A stretch of DNA of 42,330 nucleotides. Origin: Nostoc sp. NMS4. GTDB taxonomy: Bacteria > Cyanobacteriota > Cyanobacteriia > Cyanobacteriales > Nostocaceae. The number at the start of each line of letters is the position of its first letter. Positions within the stretch are counted from its first letter, which is position 1. Positions 31,642 through 41,900 of the stretch are shown here, one piece after another. The notes under the pieces are model-generated. The model was not told the DNA's origin. It was given only the letters and a program-made list of their open reading frames with translations, and made no database searches. The DNA is taken from NCBI RefSeq assembly GCF_017115095.1, contig NZ_JABXKI010000145.1:1-42330 (forward strand), given 5' to 3'. Position numbers and translations under genes: made by a program.

Positions 31642-32076
31642 TTAAGAATACCCATCCATAGTCCAATCTTGAAGACATAAATTAGGAACTTTGCTAAAAT
31701 CTTTTTGATTACGAGTAACCAAAATTGCCCCCTTAGCCAAAGCGATCGCAGCAATTCTTAAGTCTTGGGTACTTACCTGGATTTTTTGCTGGCGTAAACT
31801 TTGGTAGCAACTGTAGGCTGCATCATCAAAATCCAGCAAGTTCATACTACAAAAGTAAATCTGGGTTATTCGCAGATTTCGATAAGCAACTACTAGCAGT
31901 TCTGGTTTAGTAGCACACTTGCTAATAGAAGCTAGTCTGCCTTTCAACTGTTCTTCGAGTGTGACTGTTGTAATAAATATGTTGGAACTTCCAACAGCTT
32001 GAGCGCGTTGTAGAATTTTAGAATTACTATGTTGAGAAAGAGTAACATGATCGGTATCGAGGATATATTGGCTCAA
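31642..32076 (-). CDS. PIN-domain ribonuclease (VapC-like)
   Basis: This 144-residue PIN domain has the acidic metal-binding residues in place: D7 and D9 in YILDTDH, E41/E42 in TLEEQLKG, D105 in TQDLRIAAIALAKG and D126 in TRNQKDF. PIN proteins of this type cleave RNA and often act as toxins. There is no VapB-type antitoxin. Instead its ATG overlaps the stop of the large upstream HEPN/DUF4209 gene by four bases (ATGA), so it is translated with that gene. It could be a toxin restrained by the larger protein, or an effector in a two-component nuclease module. Confidence 0.88.
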   Translation of the reverse strand: MSQYILDTDHVTLSQHSNSKILQRAQAVGSSNIFITTVTLEEQLKGRLASISKCATKPELLVVAYRNLRITQIYFCSMNLLDFDDAAYSCYQSLRQQKIQVSTQDLRIAAIALAKGAILVTRNQKDFSKVPNLCLQDWTMDGYS

Positions 32077-34019
32077 GCTGACTGATTCTCCTCTAAGGAA
32101 GCCTCATAAGCAGCGACTTCTGCATCTAATTCACTTCGATTTACAGCCATATCTTCTACAAAATCATCAAAAAGTGGGTCATCTTTGAAAATACCATCAA
32201 ACTTAACCCAAGGATTGGACTCTTCAACCTGCTGTTGCTTTTTCAAGATTGGCAAACAACAAAGTCGTAATGTGACCCACCATAAGTAAGACATGATAGG
32301 GCTGTTGAACTCACCATCATTGATTAAACCGTGAGCCATACGGTTTCTTAAATTTGAACCGGAACGCTCAATTAATAAGCCTTGGAGATCAAAAAGTGTG
32401 TCTTCATCAAAAATTGAGTTTATTTGTGGATAGTTACGGGGGAAAAGAGTAGTATTCAAATCACGTTCATCTTCAATTCCCTTATTGATATCAATTTTTG
32501 AGGGTAGTGCGCCGTGTTTTCGGAGTAGATAACGGATAGAATTCTCAATTTGAGGAATGAGAATATGAGTTGATGTGAAGAAGTCTCCGGTTAATCCAGC
32601 ATAAAGCCCTTTCGCAAACTGCTGTTCTCTACCTGGTGGCACAAAGGGGTTATTTGAAACAATTGGAAATAAGTCTTCTAGTTGTACATTATGTTCCAAA
32701 TTTATTTGATATTTTGCTGGCTCAGTATAAGCCAGAGCCTGAAGTTGTTGATAGTAGATTGCATTTTTATACATCTCAAAACGAATTGATTCTTCTACCT
32801 GCTCTGGATTATTGGATAAGCCTAACTTGGGTTGACGAGCTACAACTTTACCCATCTGATTAATCATTGAAGATGGGAATAAATGATATATGGGATTTTC
32901 AACAGCTATTTCCAAGACTTCTTGTCGAAGCTGAGACACTTTAGGTGGTGTTCCTATAAATGCTAGAGAAAAGAGTGCATTATAAAATTCTTTACCTTTA
33001 ACGTGCGATCTGGCTATATTTACTTGAACACTAATATCTGTTTCATGAGACATAGAAACTAACTCATTTAAGGATTGCTCCTGATACTGGCTACGAAGCT
33101 TGCGAACCTCTTCGGCTCTTTCTTTTGCAATAATAGTTTCTTCCTTAGTACCTTGGACATTCATGAAAGCTTCAAAAGCTTTCTCCATAAAATGTGACGC
33201 TCGGAGGTAGCTTGCATCTATACCCTTAAGGCTATCTTCAGCTTCTTTGACATAGGTTTCAGCAGCCTGCATTTGCGCTGTACGTTCCTGTTTTGCATCT
33301 TTTTCAAAACGATGCCATTGTGCTTTAATTTCCCAATAGTTTCTTGCTCTACGCCAATCATTCGCTGATTCTGATAGGGTTGCGGCTTTCTCAGCTAGAG
33401 CAGCGTATTTATTAAAATCACCACGTTTGTGTTCCTGTAAAAGCTCCATAAGCTTTGCTGATAAAAATTTTGGATCTTCTCCATTGCAGCGTTCAATAAC
33501 TTTCTCGATATGTGCAACAACATCTTCAAATTTATGATTAATTTTGCGTGCTAGCCAGAGCGCCCGTTCAATTTTAGCGAAACATAAAGTCCAGTTTTCA
33601 AGATATTCTAATTCTGCGGCAGATTTTAAGTAATCTGTGACTGCTAACTGCGCCATTTTATAAGAGTCACGTCGTTTGCTAGTCCAGAGAATATCTGCAA
33701 TTCGTGCTTGAAGCTCTGGGTCTGAGACTTCATCCACAATCTCAGCCAAAAAATCTAGATGTTCATCTGTCAAGCGCTCAACAAATTTAGCCAAAAACTT
33801 TTCATTTGATCGCGGTTGGATTGCAGCACCAGTCACGACCGTTAGAATCTCAAAGACGGACTGTTCTCTGACATTTCCTGCCTCTTTTGCTTCTTGTGCC
33901 TTGTTCCAGAAGACTCTGTTGTAAGTCAGACACTCTTTTCTCTCGCTGCTATTAACCACGTCCTGCCAGCCAGAGTTTATGAAATCTTCTTTAGTGAGGG
34001 AAGTGTTTAATAATGACAT
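32073..34019 (-). CDS. Large helical protein with C-terminal HEPN-like DUF4209 domain
   Basis: The product has 648 residues, with no signal peptide or membrane segment. Residues 1-350 are helical and repeat-like (SAAELEYLENWTLCFAKIE, AALAEKAATLSESANDW), suggesting TPR-like or solenoid structure. The C-terminal region carries NLRNRMAHGLIND, where R558-N559-x3-H563 is the Rx4-6H motif of HEPN ribonucleases; this arrangement is typical of DUF4209, which has been placed in the HEPN superfamily and in abortive-infection-type proteins. It overlaps the PIN gene by four bases, forming a two-nuclease operon. The solenoid could sense a ligand or partner. Antiphage or stress-related RNA cleavage is an inference. 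Confidence 0.75.
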   Translation of the reverse strand: MSLLNTSLTKEDFINSGWQDVVNSSERKECLTYNRVFWNKAQEAKEAGNVREQSVFEILTVVTGAAIQPRSNEKFLAKFVERLTDEHLDFLAEIVDEVSDPELQARIADILWTSKRRDSYKMAQLAVTDYLKSAAELEYLENWTLCFAKIERALWLARKINHKFEDVVAHIEKVIERCNGEDPKFLSAKLMELLQEHKRGDFNKYAALAEKAATLSESANDWRRARNYWEIKAQWHRFEKDAKQERTAQMQAAETYVKEAEDSLKGIDASYLRASHFMEKAFEAFMNVQGTKEETIIAKERAEEVRKLRSQYQEQSLNELVSMSHETDISVQVNIARSHVKGKEFYNALFSLAFIGTPPKVSQLRQEVLEIAVENPIYHLFPSSMINQMGKVVARQPKLGLSNNPEQVEESIRFEMYKNAIYYQQLQALAYTEPAKYQINLEHNVQLEDLFPIVSNNPFVPPGREQQFAKGLYAGLTGDFFTSTHILIPQIENSIRYLLRKHGALPSKIDINKGIEDERDLNTTLFPRNYPQINSIFDEDTLFDLQGLLIERSGSNLRNRMAHGLINDGEFNSPIMSYLWWVTLRLCCLPILKKQQQVEESNPWVKFDGIFKDDPLFDDFVEDMAVNRSELDAEVAAYEASLEENQSA

Positions 34020-34160
34020 GGTTTAAAGTCACTTTTTTATATGCCTGCCATACTAAATTTCAAGCAGATCAGGCTATTGTTAGCTCTACCTCAATATTAA
34101 CGCTTAGTGCATTGGGTCAATTGAGAGCATTCCCTGACAGAGCCAGGGAATAAGAGAATG

Positions 34161-34769
34161 CTAACTTGCGGCTAAATTGCCCCAACCAACATAGGGTAAT
34201 TTTGCAGCAGTTGCGCGAACTTGGTCAGCATTCGCCACCAACTGACCGCAAGCATCCCAAGTTCCAGAAATAAATGTGCTTCTTGTGCCTTCACCGATCG
34301 CAACTGTGCTAGTGTAATCACCAATTTGCACTTGCAAGGTTTCTAAATTTACTGTCACGGTGGCTTGGGGATTAGTAGCGACTAAATCTTGCAGTTGTTT
34401 AACAGTAACCGCATCGGCTGTCACGCAAGGTATGCCCATTGCCACACAGTTACCGAAAAAGATTTCGGCGAAGCTTTCACCAATTAAAGCTTGGATTCCC
34501 CATTTTGCGATCGCTTGGGGTGCATGTTCTCGTGATGAACCACAACCAAAGTTACGGTTGACTATTAAAATATTCGCCCCTTGGTATTGGGGTTGATCAA
34601 AGGGATGTTCGCCTTTAAGTGCTGTTCGGTCGTCGATAAATGCACCTTCGCCTAATCCATCAAAGGTTACGGCTTTCAAATATCGCGCGGGAATGATGCG
34701 ATCGGTATCTATATCGTTGCCCACTAAGGGTATACCGCGCCCTGAAACTGTTTTAACTTCACTCACCAT
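34161..34769 (-). CDS. leuD: 3-isopropylmalate dehydratase small subunit
   Basis: This 202-residue swivelling domain subunit of isopropylmalate isomerase converts 2- to 3-isopropylmalate in leucine synthesis together with LeuC. Family motifs are [16 protein letters not shown] near residue 16, [16 protein letters not shown] near 70 (the substrate-binding loop) and [11 protein letters not shown] near 97. leuC lies directly upstream on the same strand with a 95-base gap, so they probably form one operon. A dispersed gaaccgc repeat fills most of that gap. Confidence 0.95.
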   Translation of the reverse strand: MVSEVKTVSGRGIPLVGNDIDTDRIIPARYLKAVTFDGLGEGAFIDDRTALKGEHPFDQPQYQGANILIVNRNFGCGSSREHAPQAIAKWGIQALIGESFAEIFFGNCVAMGIPCVTADAVTVKQLQDLVATNPQATVTVNLETLQVQIGDYTSTVAIGEGTRSTFISGTWDACGQLVANADQVRATAAKLPYVGWGNLAAS

Positions 34770-34782
34770 AATTTTTATAGAA

Positions 34783-34830
34783 AACGAACCGCAAAGAACG
34801 CAAAGGACACAAAGGAAAGAAAGAGAAGAA
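34783..34830. repeat. Dispersed gaaccgcaaag repeat between leuC and leuD
   Basis: aaaacgaaccgcaaagaacg then caaaggacacaaaggaaag, a standard form of the family at 4290-4340, 5803-5846 and 25245-25330. It lies within the presumed leuCD operon. Confidence 0.75.
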
Positions 34831-34864
34831 AGTTTAAGAGAGTTTTGTCTCTCATCCCGTGGGG

Positions 34865-36268
34865 TTAGAGCAACTCGCGCACGTCGGAGACTTCGCCTTT
34901 AATGGCAGCAGTGGCGACCATTGCCGGACTCATTAATAATGTCCGACCGGAGGAGGAACCTTGTCTTCCTTTAAAGTTGCGGTTGGAGGAGGAAGCGCTG
35001 ATTTGTCTTCCTTGTAATTTGTCGGGGTTCATGGCTAAACACATGGAACATCCCGGTTCACGCCACTCAAATCCGGCTTCCTGAAAGATTTTATCTAGTC
35101 CTTCAGCTTCGGCTTCTTCTTTCACCCTTTCTGAACCGGGGACAACGAAGGCTTTGATTCCCTCTGCAACGTGGCGACCTTTGGCAATTTTTGCCGCTTC
35201 TCGCAAATCGCTAATTCTGCCGTTGGTGCAACTCCCAATAAAGCAGACATCGATTTTTGTCCCCTTGATCGGTTGACCAGGATATAAATCCATGTAGCGA
35301 TAAGCTTCTTCGGCAATAAATCGGTCTTCTTCTAGCAGTTCTTCTGGTTGAGGTACTGACTGGTTGATACCGATTCCTTGACCGGGAGTAATCCCCCAAG
35401 TAACGGTAGGAGAAATTTCCGCCGCGTCGAATACGACTACATCATCGTATTCAGCATCCGCATCGCTTTTGATGGAATCCCACCAAGCCACTGCTTTGTC
35501 CCAATCTGCATCAATGGGTGCAAAATCTCTGCCTTTGAGGTAATCGTAGGTGACTTGATCGGGATTGACGTAGCCGCATCTAGCACCGCCTTCGATCGCC
35601 ATATTGCAGACTGTCATCCTCTCTTCCATGTTCATTTGCTCAAATGTCGTCCCTGCAAATTCGTAGCCATAGCCGACACCACCTTTTACGCCAAGGGTGC
35701 GGATAATATGCAGGATGACATCTTTGGCGTAAACTCCGGGGTTGAGAGTGCCGTTAACTTCAATTTTGCGGACTTTCAATTTTGAGAGGGCGAGGGTTTG
35801 GGAAGCGAGAACATCCCGGACTTGACTAGTACCAATACCAAATGCGATCGCACCAAATGCCCCATGACTTGATGTGTGACTATCTCCACAAGCGATCGTC
35901 ATTCCTGGTTGGGTCAGTCCAAGTTCGGGAGCAATCACGTGAACTATACCCTGACTGCCAGAACCAATATTGTAAAAAGTTATGTTATTTTCTTGACAGT
36001 TAGTTTCCAGCGCCTGAATCATTTCTTCTGCCAAGCTATCGGCAAAGGGACGCGCCTGATTTTCTGTCGGCACAATATGATCGACTGTGGCAACGGTACG
36101 CTCTGGAAATAGTACTTTTAGACCCCTCTCGCGTAACATAGCAAAGGCCTGGGGACTGGTGACTTCATGAATTAGGTGAAGCCCGATAAATAGTTGCGTC
36201 AGCCCTGATGGAAGTGTACCAACGGTGTGTAAGTCCCAAACTTTATCAAACAGGGTACCTTTGCTCAT
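34865..36268 (-). CDS. leuC: 3-isopropylmalate dehydratase large subunit
   Basis: This 467-residue aconitase-family protein has the [4Fe-4S] ligand cysteines in [18 protein letters not shown] and [13 protein letters not shown], the N-terminal [11 protein letters not shown] and the substrate-binding [15 protein letters not shown]. It forms the active isomerase with LeuD, encoded 95 bases downstream. The length is normal for the bacterial LeuC subfamily. No leader peptide or attenuator was recognised upstream. Confidence 0.96.
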   Translation of the reverse strand: MSKGTLFDKVWDLHTVGTLPSGLTQLFIGLHLIHEVTSPQAFAMLRERGLKVLFPERTVATVDHIVPTENQARPFADSLAEEMIQALETNCQENNITFYNIGSGSQGIVHVIAPELGLTQPGMTIACGDSHTSSHGAFGAIAFGIGTSQVRDVLASQTLALSKLKVRKIEVNGTLNPGVYAKDVILHIIRTLGVKGGVGYGYEFAGTTFEQMNMEERMTVCNMAIEGGARCGYVNPDQVTYDYLKGRDFAPIDADWDKAVAWWDSIKSDADAEYDDVVVFDAAEISPTVTWGITPGQGIGINQSVPQPEELLEEDRFIAEEAYRYMDLYPGQPIKGTKIDVCFIGSCTNGRISDLREAAKIAKGRHVAEGIKAFVVPGSERVKEEAEAEGLDKIFQEAGFEWREPGCSMCLAMNPDKLQGRQISASSSNRNFKGRQGSSSGRTLLMSPAMVATAAIKGEVSDVRELL

Positions 36269-36470
36269 ACTTCAATCAATATTTAAGGAGTCCGGCCTTA
36301 AATAGTATCAAAAAAGAGTCTCGGTTTTTGCAGATCACTTAAATATTAGTTATATCTTTTCTTCTGTGCCGCGCCAGTTGCTACAACTTTGGGAACCCCT
36401 GCAACGCACTGGCTTCTCTCCACCCCCTCACATTGATATACAGGTATAATCCATGTAAATAGGTAAAATC

Positions 36471-36806
36471 ATGCTTAAATTCAGCAAACAACTGACTACT
36501 TTAGTGTTTTTAACACTAATTGCAACTGGCGGAACTGTTCCAGCCGTTGCTGGTCAAGCTCAAAGCCGAGCAGAAAAACTATGTCGGCTCAAACCAGGTG
36601 TAAATCCTGTTTGCACAGTGTTGGTAACTACCCGCAAGGGAGTTGTCATCCGCTCTGGTTCTGGTTTTAATTATCAAAAAATCGGTGTCATCCCTTACCG
36701 ACATGATGTCAACGTCAGAGTAACCAAGTCTTCTGGCGAATGGGTAAAACTTTCCAATCGTCCTGGTTGGATTTATTATCGCTACCTGGAAATGGCTGGG
36801 GACTGA
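36471..36806 (+). CDS. Small secreted SH3-domain protein
   Basis: This 111-residue protein has an N-terminal signal peptide (KLTTLVFLTLIATGG-like core, cleavage near AVAGQA at residue 27). A bacterial SH3b domain follows: TRKGVVIRSGSGFNYQKIGV near residue 54, then VTKSSGEWVKLSNRPGWIYY. SH3b domains bind peptidoglycan or peptide ligands, so a periplasmic or wall location is likely. Two cysteines (CRLKPGVNPVC) may form a disulfide. It is divergent from leuC, with about 200 bases between the starts. Confidence 0.85.
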   Translation: MLKFSKQLTTLVFLTLIATGGTVPAVAGQAQSRAEKLCRLKPGVNPVCTVLVTTRKGVVIRSGSGFNYQKIGVIPYRHDVNVRVTKSSGEWVKLSNRPGWIYYRYLEMAGD

Positions 36807-37186
36807 TAAAAGCAGTCAAAAATTAGCGTAGGCGTAGCCCGTCTTAGACATCGCTTCTTGGGCAGGAAATGGGGCTTAAAGGACATCCGCACAAAGAGGG
36901 CAGGGAACAAGCACTCAGCCGAAGATTAGCGATCTTCACCTACTAACCACCAACGACGAGATGTGATTGTGCTTTTGATAAGCGTATCTTTATATTGTTA
37001 AAAACTGGCGATTAAAATTCAGTTTAAAACTATTCAATATTTAGTCATTTTAATATACCATTTTTTCGCCTTTGAGGGAACAAAAGCGAAAATTTTCCGA
37101 AATGTGGAGATGGAATGATGTAAATAACTTTATCCTTTGATACAAGGATATGTTAAGACAATACGAGATAATTGCATTACCAGGTT
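36807..37186. other. Non-coding region upstream of the STAND cluster
   Basis: This 380-base gap holds a gcgtaggcgtagcccgtctt-type repeat followed by agacatcgct at about 36825-36865. The rest is AT-rich and should contain the cluster promoter; no clear operator or riboswitch was seen. Confidence 0.5.
36825..36865. repeat. Dispersed gcgtaggcgtagcccg repeat
   Basis: attagcgtaggcgtagcccg then tcttagacatcgctt. It shares the gcgtaggcg and agacatcgct parts with the in-gene copy at 11741-11792. Confidence 0.6.
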
Positions 37187-38536
37187 ATGTCCATAGATTT
37201 ACGGGAATTTTATCAGGCTAGCGATCCGAGCAGAACTCTGTTTGTCAACAATAGCTCTGATGGCAAGTATTATATAGATTTTTCCTCGGTACGAGGTGGT
37301 GATATTCTTGGCAAGCTGAAGCAAAAAATTACTTTTTTTAAGCCGAATGAACCCACTTGCACTTTATTTACTGGGCATATTGGTTGTGGAAAATCGACGG
37401 AATTATTACGGTTACAGGCTGAACTGGAAAAGTTAGGCTTCCATGTAGTCTATTTTGAGTCCAGTGATGACTTGGAAATGACTGATGTTGATATTGCTGA
37501 TGTGCTGCTAGCGATCGCTCGTCGTGTAAGTCAAAGTCTGGATAAAATTACTTTGGAGTCACCTAACAAGTTTAATGAGTTGTTGCAAGGTGCTTGGAAG
37601 GTCTTAAACTCTGAGGTGACGGCGGGAAAAGTTAAGCTTCCGGTGGTTGGTGATGTCGGTTTATCGACAGATAAAGATAAGTTTTCTCTGTCTGTGGGCA
37701 TTGGGGAAATCACCGCGAAGATGAAAAATGACCCAACGCTGCGAGAAAAACTCAATCAGTATTTAGCACCGCAAAAAACTAAGCTGTTGGAAGCGATTAA
37801 TCAAGAATTATTGGAACCTGCGATCGCTAAACTCAAACAGCAGGGTAAAAATGGTCTGGTGGTAATTGTCGATAATCTTGACCGCATAGATAATCGTGCC
37901 AAACCTTGGGGTCGTCCGCAGCAAGAATATTTATTTGTTGACCAGGGTGAGTTTTTGACGAAGCTGAATTGTCATCTCATCTACACCATGCCTTTATCGT
38001 TGAAGTTTTCCAACGATTACGGAATGCTGACTCAGCGTTTCCCAGAAGACCCCAAGGTGTTACCAATGGTACCTGTGCAATGGCCTGATGGCAGTGTTCA
38101 TACACAGGGAATGTCACTCATGCAGCAGATGGTACTAGCTAGAGCTTTTCCTGACATGACACCAGAGGAGCGTTTAAATAAAATTACTGAGATTTTTGAT
38201 AGTGCAGCTAGCCTAGAACGATTATGTCAAATGAGCGGTGGTCATGTGCGGGATGTGCTGAGGCTGCTAAATACCTGGATTATGGAAGAGATGAGTCTTC
38301 CCTTAACTCGTCAAACCTTAGAGCAAGTGATTCGTTCTCGGCGGAATGAAATTATGTTACCGATTTCTGAGGATGAGTGGCAATTGTTACGTCATGTCAA
38401 GGAAAGGAAAAAGGTCAGCGATAACCACGGATATCAAAAGTTAATTCGCAGTCGGTTTGTCTTTGAATATCGGGATAGGGGCGAGTCTTGGTTTGATGTT
38501 AACCCGGTTTTGGCGGAAGCCAGGGAGTTGCAATGA
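37187..38536 (+). CDS. P-loop ATPase, first gene of a STAND-linked cluster
   Basis: This 449-residue AAA-type or STAND-like ATPase counts from the ATG at 37187; an in-frame TTG 15 bases upstream is less likely. Walker A is GHIGCGKST (63-71) and Walker B VVIVDNLDR (225-233). A helical C-terminal region follows, with MSGGHVRDVLRLLNTW as in AAA lid or sensor regions and a possible winged helix at 400-449. The protein has no membrane segment. Three same-strand genes follow at short spacing: two tiny helical proteins and a large TPR-STAND-WD40 protein. I infer that this ATPase works with them, perhaps as a regulator or switch. It has no recognised name. Confidence 0.75.
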   Translation: MSIDLREFYQASDPSRTLFVNNSSDGKYYIDFSSVRGGDILGKLKQKITFFKPNEPTCTLFTGHIGCGKSTELLRLQAELEKLGFHVVYFESSDDLEMTDVDIADVLLAIARRVSQSLDKITLESPNKFNELLQGAWKVLNSEVTAGKVKLPVVGDVGLSTDKDKFSLSVGIGEITAKMKNDPTLREKLNQYLAPQKTKLLEAINQELLEPAIAKLKQQGKNGLVVIVDNLDRIDNRAKPWGRPQQEYLFVDQGEFLTKLNCHLIYTMPLSLKFSNDYGMLTQRFPEDPKVLPMVPVQWPDGSVHTQGMSLMQQMVLARAFPDMTPEERLNKITEIFDSAASLERLCQMSGGHVRDVLRLLNTWIMEEMSLPLTRQTLEQVIRSRRNEIMLPISEDEWQLLRHVKERKKVSDNHGYQKLIRSRFVFEYRDRGESWFDVNPVLAEARELQ

Positions 38537-38566
38537 GGAATCAGGGAACCGATGAATAGTTAGATT

Positions 38567-38758
38567 ATGAAACCAGAAACCAGAAATATTTTGTTAAAAG
38601 CTTATGCACAATTGCACCAAATCACAGAAGAATTGTATTCCGCCTCGGATAAAGCTGTGGAAAACAACGATTTTGAGGACGCTAGCTTACTCGCTAGTAG
38701 AGCAGATAGACTTTATGAAGAGATAGAAAATTTAGAGATTGTAATTTCAGAACAGTAG
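38567..38758 (+). CDS. Small helical protein 1 of the STAND cluster
   Basis: A 63-residue, acidic protein predicted to be one or two long helices (KAYAQLHQITEELYSASDKA, ADRLYEEIENLEIVISEQ) with heptad-like hydrophobic spacing. There is no membrane segment or known motif. It lies 30 bases after the ATPase gene and 5 bases before the next small gene, so all are probably one operon. It is likely an adaptor or coiled-coil partner (inference). Confidence 0.65.
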   Translation: MKPETRNILLKAYAQLHQITEELYSASDKAVENNDFEDASLLASRADRLYEEIENLEIVISEQ

Positions 38759-38763
38759 GAAAT

Positions 38764-38952
38764 ATGAAAACAATCCCAGAGTTAAAGACTCGTATCAAAG
38801 AACTCAGTAAACAAGCTGTTGAATTTAGTAGAAAAGCATCTGAAGTGTGTTTAATTGACCGTCAGCAAGCCAAGTATTTTAGACAACAAGCAAGAGAAGC
38901 TAGCAAGCGCACTCAAGTATTGATACAGGAGTTAAAACGCCAGGACGTTTAA
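38764..38952 (+). CDS. Small helical protein 2 of the STAND cluster
   Basis: A 62-residue, strongly basic helical protein (RIKELSKQAVEFSRKASEV, YFRQQAREASKRTQVLIQEL), opposite in charge to the preceding acidic protein, so the two could pair. The start follows the upstream stop by five bases and a gga-rich site (gtaggaaatATG) provides a ribosome binding site. The STAND gene starts 10 bases downstream. Confidence 0.65.
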   Translation: MKTIPELKTRIKELSKQAVEFSRKASEVCLIDRQQAKYFRQQAREASKRTQVLIQELKRQDV

Positions 38953-38962
38953 TTTTGTGTTT

Positions 38963-41900
38963 ATGACAGACTCGCAATCACCAGAAGATGACCATGTAAA
39001 CAGCGAACGCACTCTGACACAATTAGCTTGGGCAATAGAATCCTCTGTGGGACAGTTTAAGCTGATTTTGGCACGGTGTAATTATGCTAGCTTGCGCGAT
39101 CGCTTAATCTCCAGATTGCGAGAAATTTGTCAAGTTGAAATTCGTGTCTTGACGGTGCAGCAATCGAACCGGACTCTTTATACTGCGATTCAGTCAGAAT
39201 TCGGCGAAGCAATACCAGCCTGTGCAATGGTTGTGGGTTTGGAATCAGTACAGAATTTGTCTGCGATTTTAACTTCTGCAAATCAGGTGCGGGAAGAGTT
39301 TCGCAAGAATTTTGCTTTTCCCTTAGTGTTGTGGATTGACGATGAAATCTACAAGCAATTAATACTGCTTGCGCCTGATTTAGAAAGTTGGGCAACTACA
39401 AGAAATTTTGCCATCTCAACCCAAGAATTAGTCGATTTTATCCTCCAAACGGCTAATCAATGGTTTAGTAATAAGTTAAAAATTAACGTCGATGTATATC
39501 TGAAGCTGCAAAATGAGTTAGAAGCAGCACAAAGAGATTTAGTTAAAAAGCCAGATGTTTATAATTTAGACATTCAAGCTAATTTAGAATCTTTATTAGG
39601 TTTTATTAAACAGATAAATAGTCAGAAAGATTTGGCGTTGGAGCATTATCACAAAGCTGAGAAGCTCTGGCAGCAAAGTAATAATTTAGAACGACAGGTA
39701 AAAATCCTCGGTGAAATTGGCTTTTGCTATTATCTCAGTGCTTTAAAACATCAAGATATCAGTCATCCCGATTGGCAATTAACTTGGCATTATCTTCAAG
39801 AGTATATAAATTTTATTAACCAGTTTCACAATCCAGAGATAATTGCTAGTTCAGTAGTGAAAGTTGGTGATATCTTGCGAGACTTGCAAAAGTGGGAAAT
39901 ATTGCAGAGTCTTTCAGAACAAGCTTTAGCGATTCATAAAGCTAACAACCAACTAAGGGAATTAGCCAAAGATTACGGTTTTTTAGCTGAAGTGGCTTTG
40001 GCTCACAAAAACTGGGTGAAAGCAAATGAGTTAGTTAAGCAAGCCTTGGAAGTTTTTGCGGCAATTCCCAATTTGGAATCAACGAATACATCAGAGATTT
40101 TATCTGATATTCCCAAAAGGGTTTTAGAATCAAAAGATTTGAGCTTTTATCAGTTTATTTTAGGTCGTTCTCAATACTATTTAGGTCAAATTCCAGAGGC
40201 AATCCTCAGCTTAGAAACTGCGAATAATGTCGGTAATCCCTTAGAAGATATCAGGCTTTACTTGGATATTCTCAGATTTTTGCAGCAGCTTTATTTTCAG
40301 CAGAAAGAATATCTCAAAGCATACAAAATCAAACAGCAACGGCGTTCTATTGAACAGCAATTTGGCTTGCGGGCTTTTATTGGTGCGGGTAGGTTAGAAG
40401 CTACAAAACAGATATTTTTAGAGAGGTTACGCTCAAACTCTCCACAAGGAAACATTGCCCCAGAAATTGCCGCATCTGGTCGCCTCTTGGATGTAGAACG
40501 TTTAATTGAACGTATGGGTCGCCCTGATTATAAGCTGATAGTAATTCATGGGCAATCGGGTGTAGGCAAAAGTTCCCTAGTGAATGCGGGACTGGTGCCA
40601 GCTTTAAATAATAAAGCGATCGGTACTCAAGATTATTTGCCGGTGGTAATGCGTGTTTACACTAACTGGGTGGAAGAGTTGGGGAGGCTTTTGGGAGACG
40701 AGGAAGATGAGGGAGAGTTAGAAGGTCAACTTTCACCCTCAGAAGGTCAACTTTCATCCTCAGAAGGTCAACTTTCATCCTCAGAAGGTCAACTTTCAGC
40801 TTCAGAAGGTCAACTTTCAGCTTCAGAAGGTCAACTTTCACCCTCAGAAGGTCAACGTTCACCCTCAGAAGGTCAAAGTTCACCCTCAGAAGGTCAAAGT
40901 TCACCCTCAGAACTCGGAACTCCGCAATATTTAATATCTAGACTTAAAGAAAACGAACAGCGTAACCTCCGCACGGTGTTAATTTTCGATCAATTTGAGG
41001 AATTTTTCTTTGTTTACACTGAAGCATTACAAAGGAAGCAATTCTTTGAGTTTTTGGGAGAGTGTCTGAATGTTTTATCGGTGAAAGTTATCTTATCGCT
41101 GCGGGTGGATTACATCCATTACTTGCTGGAGTGCAATGATTTGTCCAGTCTCAAGATTATTGGCAATGACATTCTCAGTAATAATGTGCTTTACAAGTTA
41201 GGAAACTTCTCACCGGCTGATGCGAAGTCAATTATTCAGCGTTTAACTGAAAATACTAGTTTTCACTTAGAACCTGCTTTAGTTGAACAACTAGTGCAAG
41301 ATTTAGCCGGAGAATTGGGTGAAGTTCGTCCCATTGAGTTACAGGTTGTGGGGGCGCAACTGCAAACGGAGAATATTACAACTCTGACAGAATATCGGCA
41401 ACGTGGCACTAAAGACGAATTAGTTGAGCGTTATTTGGATGAAGTTGTTAATGATTGCGGTGAAGAAAATCAGCAAGCAGCAGACATATTACTCTATTTG
41501 CTGACGGATGAAAAAGGAACTCGCCCTCTGAAGACTCGTGCTGAATTGGAACGCGATTTGATGCCGTATTTCTCGGAGATCCCCCCAACCCCCCTTAAAA
41601 AGGGGGGCTTAGTTTCTTTAACCCCCTTAAAAAGGGGGTTAAAGAAGGCGGGGAGATCAGAGACTAGGGGGAAACAAGCTTCTGAAATCAGTAAATTAGA
41701 TTTAGTTTTAGAAATTTTTGTCCAATCTGGCTTAGTGGTTTTGCTACCAGAAAACCCCGCCGACCGTTATCAACTGGTACATGACTACATCGCCGCCTTT
41801 ATCCGCCAGCAACAGGAACCGAAGTTAAAGCAGGTAATGGCGGAACTGGAAAAGGAACGAGAACAAAGAAAAATTAGTGATGCGAAACTTAATCGTGTTC

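Noticed and set aside
40662-40904. Minus-strand frame of repeated DLLRVKV units
   Set aside because: It is the antisense of the 21-bp tandem repeats in the STAND gene, which is open and well supported on the plus strand.
40720-40908. Possible CRISPR array
   Set aside because: The units are contiguous 21-mers with no unique spacers and are translated in frame.
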